Shown: positions 24,889-33,285 of the stretch, piece by piece | How the letters are laid out: the number at the start of each line of letters is the position of its first letter | How positions within the stretch are numbered: the stretch's first letter is position 1 | Assembly: GCF_009735645.1 (NCBI RefSeq) | Contig: NZ_CP032550.1 | Location: 744,001 to 808,000, forward strand | DNA length: 64,000 nt | Origin: Microbacterium oryzae | GTDB taxonomy: Bacteria > Actinomycetota > Actinomycetes > Actinomycetales > Microbacteriaceae | Direction of reading: 5' to 3' | The notes under the pieces: generated by a model | What the model was told of the DNA's origin: nothing | What the model saw: only the letters and a program-made list of their open reading frames with translations | Databases searched by the model: none | Program-made: the position numbers and the translations under genes

Positions 24889-25134
24889 TCACTGGTTGGC
24901 GGTGATGAAGTCGACGGCGTCCTTCACCGTCTTGAGGTTCTTGACTTCCTCGTCCGGGATCGTGACGCCGAACTTCTCCTCGGCGTTGACGACGATCGTC
25001 ATCATCGAGATCGAGTCGATGTCGAGGTCGTCGGTGAAGGACTTCTCGAGGGCGACCTCGGAAGCGTCGATGCCGGTCTCGTCCGTGATGAGCTCGGCCA
25101 GGCCCGCGAGGACCTCGTCGTTCGTGTATGCCAT
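24889..25134 (-). CDS. acpP: Acyl carrier protein
   Basis: 81 aa, acidic four-helix carrier. Ser41 in DIDSISMMT accepts the phosphopantetheine arm; the usual DSL reads DSI. AGAGAGAT-type purine-rich sequence precedes ATG. It sits between fabH and fabF, as in Streptomyces. Confidence 0.95.
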   Translation of the reverse strand: MAYTNDEVLAGLAELITDETGIDASEVALEKSFTDDLDIDSISMMTIVVNAEEKFGVTIPDEEVKNLKTVKDAVDFITANQ

Positions 25135-25224
25135 GGTTATCTCTCTTTCGCGGTTTGGTTGATCACAACAGGTCGGGAACCGCCCAACAGTCTAGAGGCG
25201 CGGCGGGCCGGATCCGTGGAGGCG

Positions 25225-26226
25225 TCAGGGAAGGACGACGACCTGCGCCGCGAACACGAGACCGGCGCCGAAGCCGATCTGCAGGGCGAGACCGCCGGAG
25301 AGCTCCGGGTTCTCCTCCAGCAGACGATGCGCGGCGAGCGGGATGGACGCCGCGGACGTGTTGCCGGTGTCAGCGATGTCACGCGCGATGGCGACGGTGT
25401 CGGGGAGGCCCAGCTGCTTCGCGAACTCGTCGACGATGCGCATGTTGGCCTGGTGGGGGATGAACGCCGCGAGGTCGGCCGGCTCGATGCCCGCCGCCTC
25501 GAGGGTCTGCTTCGCGACCTTGGCCATCTCCCACACGGCCCAGCGGAAGACGGTCTGACCCTCCTGGCGAAGCGTCGGCCACTCGGCCTCGCCGTCGCGG
25601 AACTGCGTGAGCGTCGCGTTCATGCGAACGGCCTCGGACTTCGAGCCGTCCGAGCCCCACAGCGTCTGCGACACGCCGGGCGTCTCGCTCGGGCCGAGGA
25701 GGGCCGCTCCCGCGCCGTCTCCGAGCAGGAACGAGATCGAGCGGTCGGTGGGGTCGACGATGTCGCTGAGCTTCTCCGTGCCGATGACGAGGGCGTAGCG
25801 CGCGCCGCCCGAGCGGATGAGCGCGTCGGCCTGCGCGATGGCGTAGCAGAACCCGGCACACGCCGCGTTGATGTCGTAGGCCGCCGCCGGGTTCGCGCCG
25901 ACGCGGTCGGCGACGATGGCGGAGACGGAGGGCGTCTGCCGGGGGTTGCTGATGGTCGCGACGATGACGAGGTCGATGTCGGATGGCGCGACGCCGGCCC
26001 GACGGACGGCCTCGGCCGCGGCGTCGGCGGCGAGGTCGACGGCCGTGGTCTCCTTGTCCGCGCGGACGCGCGTGACGATGCCCGTGCGCTGACGGATCCA
26101 CTCGTCGCTCGAGTCGATCGGGCCGACGAGGTCGTCGTTGGGGACGGCGTTCTCGCCGCGCGCTGCGCCGTAGGCGTAGATGCGCGAGTGCGCGCTTCCG
26201 GTCGCTTCCTTCAGCATGGGGGTCAT
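25225..26226 (-). CDS. fabH: Beta-ketoacyl-ACP synthase III
   Basis: 333 aa. Starts fatty-acid synthesis by condensing a CoA primer (in these bacteria mostly branched) with malonyl-ACP. Triad: Cys123 in NAACAGF, His in FIPHQANMR, Asn in GNTSAAS. I place the start at ATG 26226, with GAGGAG nine bases before it; a GTG at 26247 overlaps the fabD stop by GTGA and is possible, but the N-terminus MTPMLKEATGSAHSRI fits relatives better. Confidence 0.94.
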   Translation of the reverse strand: MTPMLKEATGSAHSRIYAYGAARGENAVPNDDLVGPIDSSDEWIRQRTGIVTRVRADKETTAVDLAADAAAEAVRRAGVAPSDIDLVIVATISNPRQTPSVSAIVADRVGANPAAAYDINAACAGFCYAIAQADALIRSGGARYALVIGTEKLSDIVDPTDRSISFLLGDGAGAALLGPSETPGVSQTLWGSDGSKSEAVRMNATLTQFRDGEAEWPTLRQEGQTVFRWAVWEMAKVAKQTLEAAGIEPADLAAFIPHQANMRIVDEFAKQLGLPDTVAIARDIADTGNTSAASIPLAAHRLLEENPELSGGLALQIGFGAGLVFAAQVVVLP

Positions 26227-26243
26227 CGTGCTCTTCTCCTCAC

Positions 26244-27152
26244 TCACGCGAGCAGCGCTGCTGCCGCGTCGAGATCATCCGGGGTCTTCACCGCAACGGT
26301 CGGCACGCCCTTCAGCCCGCGCTTGGCGAGGCCGGTGAGAGCGCCCGCCGGAGCGAGCTCGACGAGTCCGGCGATCCCGGCGTCGACGAACGAGGTCATG
26401 CAGAGGTCCCACCGCACCGGGTGGCTCACCTGGTGGACGATCAGCTCCAGCGCACGCGCGCCGGTCGCGACGGTCGCGCCGTCGCTGTTGGTCCAGAGCG
26501 GCAGGGTCGGGTCGCCGAGCTCGGCGATCGCGTCCACCGCACTCTGCAGCGCGCCGGTGGCGGGAGCCATGTAGGAGGTGTGGAAGGCGCCCGCGACCTG
26601 CAGCGGGATGACGCGCGCGCCCCGCGGGCCGTTCTCGGCGAGAGCCGCGAGGCCCTCCTTCGCACCGGCGGCCACGATCTGCCCGCCGCCGTTGAAGTTC
26701 GCCGGCTCCAGGCCGGCGTCGGCGATCGCCTGCAGCACCTGGGCCTCGACGCCGCCGACGACGGCACTCATGCCGGTGTCCGCCTGCGCGGCAGCTTCGG
26801 CCATGGCGCGGCCGCGCTCGCCCACGAGCCGCATGCCGTCCTCGAAGCCCAGCACGCCGGCGGCGACGAGCGCGCCGATCTCGCCGACCGAGTGGCCGGC
26901 GACACCGCCGGGCTCGCCGGCGCGGGCGCGCAGGGCCTCGTAGGACACGACGCTGGCCGCGACGATCAGCGGCTGCGCCACGCGGGTGTCGCGGATGCGA
27001 TCGGCATCCCACTCGGTGCCGGCGGCGACGAGGTCGACCTGGGCCGCGTCGGACGCGGCCTCGAGGCGCTCGCGCACCCCGTCGAGCTCGAGCCAGGGGC
27101 TGAGGAATCCGGGCGTCTGGGACCCCTGTCCGGGGAAGGCGGCGACGATCAC
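26244..27152 (-). CDS. fabD: Malonyl-CoA:ACP transacylase
   Basis: 302 aa. Loads malonyl onto ACP. GQGSQTPG (8-15), nucleophile Ser88 in GHSVGEIGAL, and His in AGAFHTSYM. Start is GTG 27152. First biosynthetic gene of the cluster, 89 bp after fasR. Confidence 0.94.
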   Translation of the reverse strand: MIVAAFPGQGSQTPGFLSPWLELDGVRERLEAASDAAQVDLVAAGTEWDADRIRDTRVAQPLIVAASVVSYEALRARAGEPGGVAGHSVGEIGALVAAGVLGFEDGMRLVGERGRAMAEAAAQADTGMSAVVGGVEAQVLQAIADAGLEPANFNGGGQIVAAGAKEGLAALAENGPRGARVIPLQVAGAFHTSYMAPATGALQSAVDAIAELGDPTLPLWTNSDGATVATGARALELIVHQVSHPVRWDLCMTSFVDAGIAGLVELAPAGALTGLAKRGLKGVPTVAVKTPDDLDAAAALLA

Positions 27153-27216
27153 CCGTCAATCATGCCAACCCCGACATCGGTTCGGTGGCGGGATCGTCAC
27201 AAGATTCCGCGGATCC

Positions 27217-27235
27217 GTTATGTGTGTCGGATAAC
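27217..27235. promoter_or_regulatory. Small inverted repeat between fasR and fabD
   Basis: GTTAT-N9-ATAAC, 7 bp after the fasR stop and 65 bp before the fabD start, in an A+T-richer patch of an otherwise G+C-rich gap. It could be a regulator site for the fab genes or part of a weak terminator. Position is the only support. Confidence 0.35.
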
Positions 27236-27241
27236 TCCGGC

Positions 27242-28447
27242 TCAGCGACGGCCGTCGCGGGGGCGTCGCACCGGTCGACGCACGGCGTCCTTCGGTCCGA
27301 TCGAGCCGAGGATCAACGCGGTCTGGAGGATGAGCGCCTCCCGCGGACCCGTGGCGTCCCATCCGATCACGTCGCTCACGCGCTTGAGCCGGTACCGCAC
27401 GGTGTTCGGGTGCACGAACAGCTCGCGGGCGGTCGCCTCGAGCGATCGGCCGTTGTCGAGGTAGCTCCAGAGCGTCGTCACGAGATCCGTGGAGTGCGCC
27501 TCGAGCGGTCGGAAGATCCGCTCGATGAGCGTCTGCTTCGCGAGCGGGTCGCCCGCGAGGGCGCGCTCGGGAAGGAGGTCGTCGGCTTCCACCGGCCGCG
27601 GCGCATGGCGCCAGGCACGCGCCACGGCGAACCCCGCGAGGGCCGCCCGCGCGCTGCGGCTGGCGTCGACGAGCGCGGGCATCGCGGGCCCCAGGACGAG
27701 GTGCCCCGGGCCGAAGCACGGCTCGAGCGCGTCGGCGATGTCGCCGAACGACAGCTCGCCGTCGGCGTCTGCGGGCTCCCGGCCTGGTGCGTGCGCGCGC
27801 CCGAGCACGAGCACGAGCCGCGACCCCTGCACGCCGATGAGCACGTCGACGCCGAGGCGCCGCGCGGTGCGGCGCACCTGGTCGACGTCGAAGATCGGGG
27901 GAGTGGTGCCCACGAGCACCGACACCTCGCCGTGCCCGTGCCAGCCCAGCGCGGCGATCCGGCTCGGCAGCTCCTCGTCGGTCTCGCCCGTGAGGATGGA
28001 GTCGACGACGAGCGCCTCGAGGCGGGCGTCCCACAGGCCGCGGGACTCCGCCGCGCGGGCGTAGACGTCGGCGGCGGTGAAGGCCACCTCACGGGAGTAG
28101 AGGAGGATCGACTCGCGGAGCTGGTCGCCGCGACCCCTCACGCGCTCCTCCATGACGTCCACCGTCGCGCGCACGAGCTGCAGGGTCTGCTGCAGGCTCA
28201 CGCTGCGCAGCAGCTCGCGCGGGGCGGCGTCGAAGATGTCGGCCGCGATGGAGGGCGTGCCGGTGGGGTCCTCATACCACTCGATGAAGGAGCTGATGCC
28301 GGCCTGGGCCACGAGCCCGACCGCCGAGCGTCGCGCCGGCGGCATCTCCGTGTACCAGGGCAGCGTCTCCTCGAGGCGCTGCAGCACGGCCGTCGCGACG
28401 TCGCCGGAGATGCGGCGCAGCCACGCCAGCGTCGCCGCTTTGTCCAT
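27242..28447 (-). CDS. fasR: PucR-type regulator of fatty-acid synthesis (FasR-like)
   Basis: 401 aa. C-terminal PucR helix-turn-helix: SLEATARELFVHPNTVRYRLKR followed by VSDVIGW (near residues 340-368). The middle is a GGDEF-like CdaR region. In Streptomyces coelicolor a protein of this type (FasR) sits before fabD-fabH-acpP-fabF and activates it; the same order here supports the same role. ATG 28447 has GGAGGAG upstream; the longer open frame runs into aceE and is not coding. Its ligand is unknown. Confidence 0.85.
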   Translation of the reverse strand: MDKAATLAWLRRISGDVATAVLQRLEETLPWYTEMPPARRSAVGLVAQAGISSFIEWYEDPTGTPSIAADIFDAAPRELLRSVSLQQTLQLVRATVDVMEERVRGRGDQLRESILLYSREVAFTAADVYARAAESRGLWDARLEALVVDSILTGETDEELPSRIAALGWHGHGEVSVLVGTTPPIFDVDQVRRTARRLGVDVLIGVQGSRLVLVLGRAHAPGREPADADGELSFGDIADALEPCFGPGHLVLGPAMPALVDASRSARAALAGFAVARAWRHAPRPVEADDLLPERALAGDPLAKQTLIERIFRPLEAHSTDLVTTLWSYLDNGRSLEATARELFVHPNTVRYRLKRVSDVIGWDATGPREALILQTALILGSIGPKDAVRRPVRRPRDGRR

Positions 28448-28492
28448 CGTCGCTCTCTCCTCCGGTGACACGACTCTCTCCGCGAACACAGG

Positions 28493-28522
28493 GGCGGGGC
28501 CCCGCTTTCCGGGGGCCCCGCC
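28493..28522 (-). terminator. Hairpin ending aceE
   Basis: 11-bp stem GGCGGGGCCCC/GGGGCCCCGCC, 23 nt after the aceE stop and before fasR on the same strand. No T tract. Confidence 0.6.
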
Positions 28523-28545
28523 GTCTGTCGTTCCGCTCACGCGGT

Positions 28546-31272
28546 TCAGGCGTCTCCGCCCGCGTTGCCGGACGCGCCGGCGGTCACATCGTGGATGCGG
28601 TACTTCTCGATCGCCTGGCCGATGACCGAGCGGTCCACCGCGCCCTGGTCCGCGAGGGACTGCAGCGCGCGGACGACCATCGAGGGGCCGTCGATCTTGA
28701 AGTAGCGACGGGCGGCCGCACGCGTGTCGGCGAAGCCGTAGCCGTCGGCGCCGAGCGTGTAGTACGGCCCGGGGACCCACTGGCGGATCTGGTCCTGCAC
28801 GGCGTGCATGAAGTCGCTCGTCGCGATGAACGGACCCTCGGCGCCCTGCAGCTTCTGCGTGAGGTACGCCTGACGCGGCTCCTCCTCGGGGTGGAGGAAG
28901 TTGTGCTCGTCGGCGGCGAGGCCGTCGCGACGCAGCTCCGTCCACGACGTGACGGACCACACATCCGCCACGATGCCCCAGTCGCTCTTCAGCAGCTCCT
29001 GAGCCTCGAGCGCCCACGGCACGCCGACGCCCGAGGCGAGCAGCTGGACGCGGGGTCCGTCGCCGGTGCCCACCGAGATGCGGTGGATGCCCTTGACGAT
29101 GCCGTCGACGTCCACATCCGCTGGCTCGGCCGGCTGGCGCATCGGCTCGTTGTACACCGTGAGGTAGTACATGACGTCGGGGTCGGGGTGCGTTCCGCCG
29201 TACATGCGCTCGATGCCCGACTGCACGATGTGCGAGACCTCGTACCCGAACGCCGGGTCGTAGGTGAGCGTGGCGGGGTTCGTCGACGCCAGCAGCGGCG
29301 AGTGGCCGTCGGCGTGCTGCGTCCCCTCGCCCGTGAGCGTGGTGCGGCCGGCGGTGGCGCCGATGATGAAGCCGCGCGCGAGCTGGTCGCCCGCCGCCCA
29401 GAATGCGTCGCCGGTGCGCTGGTAGCCGAACATCGAGTAGAAGATGTAGACCGGGATCAGCGGCTCGCCGTGCGTGGAGTACGACGTGGCGGTGGTGGTG
29501 AACGCCGCCGCGGCACCCGCCTCGTTGATGCCGACGTGCATGATCTGGCCCTGCGGGCTCTCCTTGTAGGCCAGGAGCAGCTCGCGGTCGACCGAGGTGT
29601 AGTTCTGGCCGTGCGGGTTGTAGATCTTCGCCGAGGGGAAGTACGAGTCCATGCCGAACGTGCGCGCCTCGTCGGGGATGATCGGCACGATGCGGTTGCC
29701 GAAGCCCTTGACCCGCATGAGGTCCTTGAGCATCCGGACGAACGCCATCGTCGTGGCGACCTCCTGGTTGCCCGAGCCCTTCTTCGGGAATGCGTAGTCC
29801 TTGTCCTCGGGGAGGTTCAGCGCGACGTGCTTGCTGCGACGCTCCGGCAGGAACCCGCCGAGCTCACGGCGGCGCTCCAGCATGTACTGGATCGTCTCGT
29901 CCTGTGCACCCGGGTGGTAGTACGGCGGGCGGTACGGGTCGGCCTCGAGCTGCGCGTCGGACACCGGGATCTGCATGGTGTCGCGGAACAGCTTCAGGTC
30001 GTCCAGCGTCATCTTCTTCATCTGGTGGGTCGCGTTGCGGCCCTCGAAGTGGGGGCCCAGGCCGTAACCCTTGACCGTCTTCGCCAGGATGACCGTGGGC
30101 TGGCCCTTGTGCTCCATGGCCGCCTTATACGCGGCGTAGACCTTGCGGTAGTCGTGGCCGCCGCGACGCAGGTGCCAGACGTCCTCGTCGCTCAGGTCCT
30201 TGACGAGCTCGAGAGCGCGCGGGTCGCGGCCGAAGAAGTTCTCCCGGACGTAGGCGCCGGACTCGGCCTTATAGGTCTGGAAGTCGCCGTCGGGGGTGAC
30301 GTTCATGAGGTTCAGCAGCGCGCCGTCGGTGTCGCGGGCGAGGAGGTCATCCCACTCTCGGCCCCAGACGACCTTGATGACGTTCCAGCCGGCGCCGCGG
30401 AAGAAGCTCTCGAGCTCCTGCACGATCTTGCCGTTGCCGCGGACGGGGCCGTCGAGGCGCTGGAGGTTGCAGTTGATCACGAACGTGAGGTTGTCGAGAC
30501 CCTCGTTCGCCGCGACCTGCAGCTGGCCGCGCGACTCGACCTCGTCCATCTCGCCGTCGCCGAGGAAGGCCCAGACGTGCGAGTCCGCGACGTCCTTGAT
30601 CCCGCGGTTCGCGAGGTACTTGTTCGTCATGGCCTGGTAGATCGCGTTGATCGGGCCGAGGCCCATCGACACGGTCGGGAACTGCCAGAAGTCCGACATC
30701 ATGCGGGGATGCGGGTAGGAGGGGATGCCGTTGGGCGCTCCCGACTTCTCCTGGCGGAACGCGTCGAGCTGCGCCTCGGTCAGACGGCCCTCGAGGAAGC
30801 CGCGGGCGTAGGCGCCGGGGGAGGCGTGGCCCTGGTAGAAGATCTGGTCGCCGCCGGACGGGTGGTCCTGGCCGCGGAAGAAGTGGTTGAAGCCGACTTC
30901 GTAGAGCGAGGCGGCCGAGGCGTAGGTGGAGATGTGACCGCCGACGCCGATGCCGGGGCGCTGCGCGCGGTGCACCGTGATCGCGGCGTTCCACCGGATC
31001 CAGTGGCGGTAGCGGCGCTCGAGCTCCTCATCGCCGGGGAACTCCGGCTCGTCCTCGGGAGCGATGGTGTTGACGTAGTCCGTCGTCGGGACCATGGGCA
31101 CGCCGAGGCGCAGCTGCTGGGAGCGCTGGAGCAGGCTCAGCATGACCTCGCGGCCGCGCTGGGAGCCCTTGACATCCACCAGCTCGTCGAGCGACTGCTG
31201 CCACTCGCTGGTCTCCTCCGGGTCGCTGTCGTGCGCCCCCTGCGAGTACGGATCCTGGTCGTGAACAGCCAC
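28546..31272 (-). CDS. aceE: Pyruvate dehydrogenase E1, homodimeric type
   Basis: 908 aa, normal for actinobacterial AceE. Decarboxylates pyruvate with thiamine diphosphate and passes acetyl to lipoyl-E2. The cofactor motif is [14 protein letters not shown] ... NCNLQRLDG (near residues 225-270); [20 protein letters not shown] near 146 and [14 protein letters not shown] in the C-terminal third are also typical. GTG 31272 with AAAGG upstream. It provides acetyl-CoA just upstream of the fab genes, though it has its own terminator. Confidence 0.95.
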   Translation of the reverse strand: MAVHDQDPYSQGAHDSDPEETSEWQQSLDELVDVKGSQRGREVMLSLLQRSQQLRLGVPMVPTTDYVNTIAPEDEPEFPGDEELERRYRHWIRWNAAITVHRAQRPGIGVGGHISTYASAASLYEVGFNHFFRGQDHPSGGDQIFYQGHASPGAYARGFLEGRLTEAQLDAFRQEKSGAPNGIPSYPHPRMMSDFWQFPTVSMGLGPINAIYQAMTNKYLANRGIKDVADSHVWAFLGDGEMDEVESRGQLQVAANEGLDNLTFVINCNLQRLDGPVRGNGKIVQELESFFRGAGWNVIKVVWGREWDDLLARDTDGALLNLMNVTPDGDFQTYKAESGAYVRENFFGRDPRALELVKDLSDEDVWHLRRGGHDYRKVYAAYKAAMEHKGQPTVILAKTVKGYGLGPHFEGRNATHQMKKMTLDDLKLFRDTMQIPVSDAQLEADPYRPPYYHPGAQDETIQYMLERRRELGGFLPERRSKHVALNLPEDKDYAFPKKGSGNQEVATTMAFVRMLKDLMRVKGFGNRIVPIIPDEARTFGMDSYFPSAKIYNPHGQNYTSVDRELLLAYKESPQGQIMHVGINEAGAAAAFTTTATSYSTHGEPLIPVYIFYSMFGYQRTGDAFWAAGDQLARGFIIGATAGRTTLTGEGTQHADGHSPLLASTNPATLTYDPAFGYEVSHIVQSGIERMYGGTHPDPDVMYYLTVYNEPMRQPAEPADVDVDGIVKGIHRISVGTGDGPRVQLLASGVGVPWALEAQELLKSDWGIVADVWSVTSWTELRRDGLAADEHNFLHPEEEPRQAYLTQKLQGAEGPFIATSDFMHAVQDQIRQWVPGPYYTLGADGYGFADTRAAARRYFKIDGPSMVVRALQSLADQGAVDRSVIGQAIEKYRIHDVTAGASGNAGGDA

Positions 31273-31399
31273 AGGTGACCTTTCGTCTGGCGGGCAGATC
31301 GTGCCGCGGAACGGAGCGAGGCGTGCAGCTCCCGGTCGGGCCGATGCACGCGCATCGGAGCCAGCCTAGTCCTTCCCTCGAGAGTGGGGCGCGCATGAC

Positions 31400-31433
31400 G
31401 GATGGCCCGGCGTCTGCCGACCCCGGGCCATCC
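31400..31433 (-). terminator. Terminator of the 91-aa gene
   Basis: 11-bp perfect stem GGATGGCCCGG/CCGGGCCATCC with a 12-nt loop, starting 3 nt after the stop of the gene at 31437-31712. Confidence 0.7.
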
Positions 31434-31436
31434 GCT

Positions 31437-31712
31437 TCAGAGGGCGGAGCGGATCGCCTGCTCGACGGTGACTCCGCGCCCGACCTTCGTCGGCGGGTCT
31501 CCCGGCTGCTCCGAGACGTGGATGGCGTAGGTGCCGTCGCTCTGCGCGACGACCCAGCCCCAGGGCCGGTGGTCGCGCTTGACGCGCAGGTCCGGGTACC
31601 AGATCGGGCTCTGCACGGGCGTGGGCTCGAAGGAGTAGAGCGTCTTGCCCACTGTCACGAGCTGCGTCGTGCGCACGGCGGCATCGATGAAGTCGCGGTC
31701 GAAGGCTCGCAT
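31437..31712 (-). CDS. Small conserved-type hypothetical protein, 91 aa
   Basis: 91 aa, soluble, no signal peptide or membrane helix. Reads as a compact alpha/beta protein (RAFDRDFIDAAVRTTQLVTV, then SPIWYPDLRVKRDHRPWGW, then VGRGVTVEQAIRSAL). I do not recognise a named domain. Codon use is like its neighbours and it has a clear terminator, so I believe it is a gene. Confidence 0.65.
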   Translation of the reverse strand: MRAFDRDFIDAAVRTTQLVTVGKTLYSFEPTPVQSPIWYPDLRVKRDHRPWGWVVAQSDGTYAIHVSEQPGDPPTKVGRGVTVEQAIRSAL

Positions 31713-31744
31713 GACCGGATCCTCACATCACCGAGGCGGCACGA

Positions 31745-31918
31745 TCAGATCTCGTCGTCGTCGTCGCCCGCGGCGAGGCGGTCGGCGTCGGCGCTGTCCA
31801 CGAGATCGTCGTTCGCGTCGGGATCCAGCACGGTCTCGCCATCCGTCTCGGTGGTGGGGAGATCGTCGTCGGAGCGGTCGCCGGGAAGGGGGAACTGTGC
31901 GGGGAACGGGTTCGACAT
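31745..31918 (-). CDS. Small acidic hypothetical protein, 57 aa
   Basis: 57 codons from ATG 31918 to TGA 31745, with AAAGGAG seven bases before the start. The peptide begins MSNPFPAQFPLPGDRSDDD and is very rich in Asp/Glu, ending DDDDEI; probably disordered. No function can be inferred. The strong ribosome-binding site is the main argument that it is real. Confidence 0.6.
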   Translation of the reverse strand: MSNPFPAQFPLPGDRSDDDLPTTETDGETVLDPDANDDLVDSADADRLAAGDDDDEI

Positions 31919-32000
31919 GATGGCTCCTTTGCTGAGGGGCCCTCAGCCTAGAGCCGGCCCTCGCTGCGTTCCATCGCCTTGACCTTCGCAGCGCGTGAGG

Positions 32001-32339
32001 CTAGCCGCGAGCGCTGCGGTTGTGCTCCAGGGCGAGCTCGACCCACGCGGCGAGCTGCTCGTCGTCGCGGAGAACGTCGGGGGCGATCTCGATCCACCCG
32101 GGCCCCATGGTGCGCCCCTGCCCCATCTCCGCCTGCAGGGCGCCCGGCCGGGTCAGGAGCTCATCGTGCCGGTCGGCGTCGACGCGCACGAGGAGCGCCC
32201 CGTCCTCGAGGACGCTCGCGATCATCCTCTCGGCGACCATCACCGATCGTCCGCCGAACATCGACACCTCGCGGACGACCGGCTCGTCGCCGAGGAGGAC
32301 GCGGACGCGCGAGACGAGTGCGGTCTGCTCCGGGGTCAT
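32001..32339 (-). CDS. TfoX N-terminal domain protein
   Basis: 112 aa from ATG 32339. The sequence LLGDEPVVREVSMFGGRSVMV followed by RVDADRHDELLTRPG and a C-terminal helix matches the stand-alone TfoX/Sxy N-terminal family. In enterobacteria the full protein acts in competence; the short actinobacterial proteins have no shown role. The open frame extends to 32447 across the tRNA-Val end, so the shorter start is right. Confidence 0.78.
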   Translation of the reverse strand: MTPEQTALVSRVRVLLGDEPVVREVSMFGGRSVMVAERMIASVLEDGALLVRVDADRHDELLTRPGALQAEMGQGRTMGPGWIEIAPDVLRDDEQLAAWVELALEHNRSARG

Positions 32340-32413
32340 TGCTCGCTCGATCCGTCGGTCATGACGGCCATCATCCGCCTGCTCGGCGTCAGCCGCCACG
32401 GGATGCATCACGG

Positions 32414-32486
32414 TGGGCCCTGCCGGGATCGAACCGACGACATCCACGGTGTAAACGTGGCGCTCTACCAGCTGAGCTAAAGGCCC
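32414..32486 (-). tRNA. tRNA-Val (TAC)
   Basis: 73 nt on the minus strand. Acceptor GGGCCTT pairs with AGGGCCC (one G-T pair), discriminator A. Anticodon loop TTTACAC gives TAC. T-arm GTCGG/CCGGC with TTCGATC. CCA not encoded. Confidence 0.95.
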
Positions 32487-32550
32487 TCAGCTGTCGATTC
32501 TAGGGGCTCGCATCGAGGCGCCGTGCACCCCGCGACCGTAGGCTGGAGGG

Positions 32551-33285
32551 GTGAACGCCAGCCCCGCCGACCAGCGCCTCCTCCTCGACCTCGCCGACCT
32601 CGACCGCCGCCTGCGTCAGGCGGAGGCGACGCGGCGCAACCCGCCTCAGGCCGCGCGCGTGCAGGAGCTCGTCGCGCAGCGCACCGCGCAGAGCCACGAG
32701 CTCGCCGTCCGCGTGGGCGCGCGCGACGAGCTGCAGGCCGAGGTGACGCGCCTGGAGTCGGACGTGTCGCTCGCCGAGCAGCGCCGCTCGCGTGACCGTC
32801 AGCGCCTCGACGGATCGGCCAGCGCGAAGGACGCCCAGGCGCTCGAGCGCGAGATCGAGGCGCTCACGCAGCGCCTCCGCTCCCTCGAAGACGCGGAACT
32901 CGAGCTCATGGAGCGCCTCGAGACGGCGGAGGCGGCCGTCGCCGAGCAGCAGGCGCTGCTGGCGGAGACGACCGCCGAGGGGCAGCGCCTGAGCGCCGAG
33001 GGCAAGGCGCACGTCGAAGGATCGGCTCGCGACATCGAAGCGCTCACCCGCGACCGCGCGGCCGTCGCCGAGCGGATCCCCGCCCCGCTCACCGCCGCGT
33101 ACGACCGGCTCGCCCAGCGCGGCATCGTCGCTGCGGCGCCCTTCACCCGCGGCGCGTGCGGCGGCTGCCACGTGATGATGGCCCCGAGCGACCTGCAGGC
33201 GCTGCGCGCGGTTCCCGCCGACCAGATCGCGAACTGCCCCGAGTGCGGGTGCATCCTCGTTCGCACCGAGGAGTCCGGGCTCTGA
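32551..33285 (+). CDS. Coiled-coil C4 zinc-ribbon protein (CdsZ-like)
   Basis: 244 aa. Residues ~8-180 form a long coiled coil rich in Glu/Arg/Leu; residues ~205-240 are a zinc ribbon with two CxxC pairs (CGGC and CPEC plus a further Cys). This is the CdsZ-type family found in actinobacteria and some other phyla, of unclear role, perhaps RNA- or protein-binding. GTG 32551 with GGAGGGG upstream. Overlaps or abuts the polymerase gene that follows, so the two form an operon. Confidence 0.82.
   Translation: MNASPADQRLLLDLADLDRRLRQAEATRRNPPQAARVQELVAQRTAQSHELAVRVGARDELQAEVTRLESDVSLAEQRRSRDRQRLDGSASAKDAQALEREIEALTQRLRSLEDAELELMERLETAEAAVAEQQALLAETTAEGQRLSAEGKAHVEGSARDIEALTRDRAAVAERIPAPLTAAYDRLAQRGIVAAAPFTRGACGGCHVMMAPSDLQALRAVPADQIANCPECGCILVRTEESGL

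Noticed and set aside
28465..31278. 937-aa plus-strand open frame
   Set aside because: Shadow of aceE.
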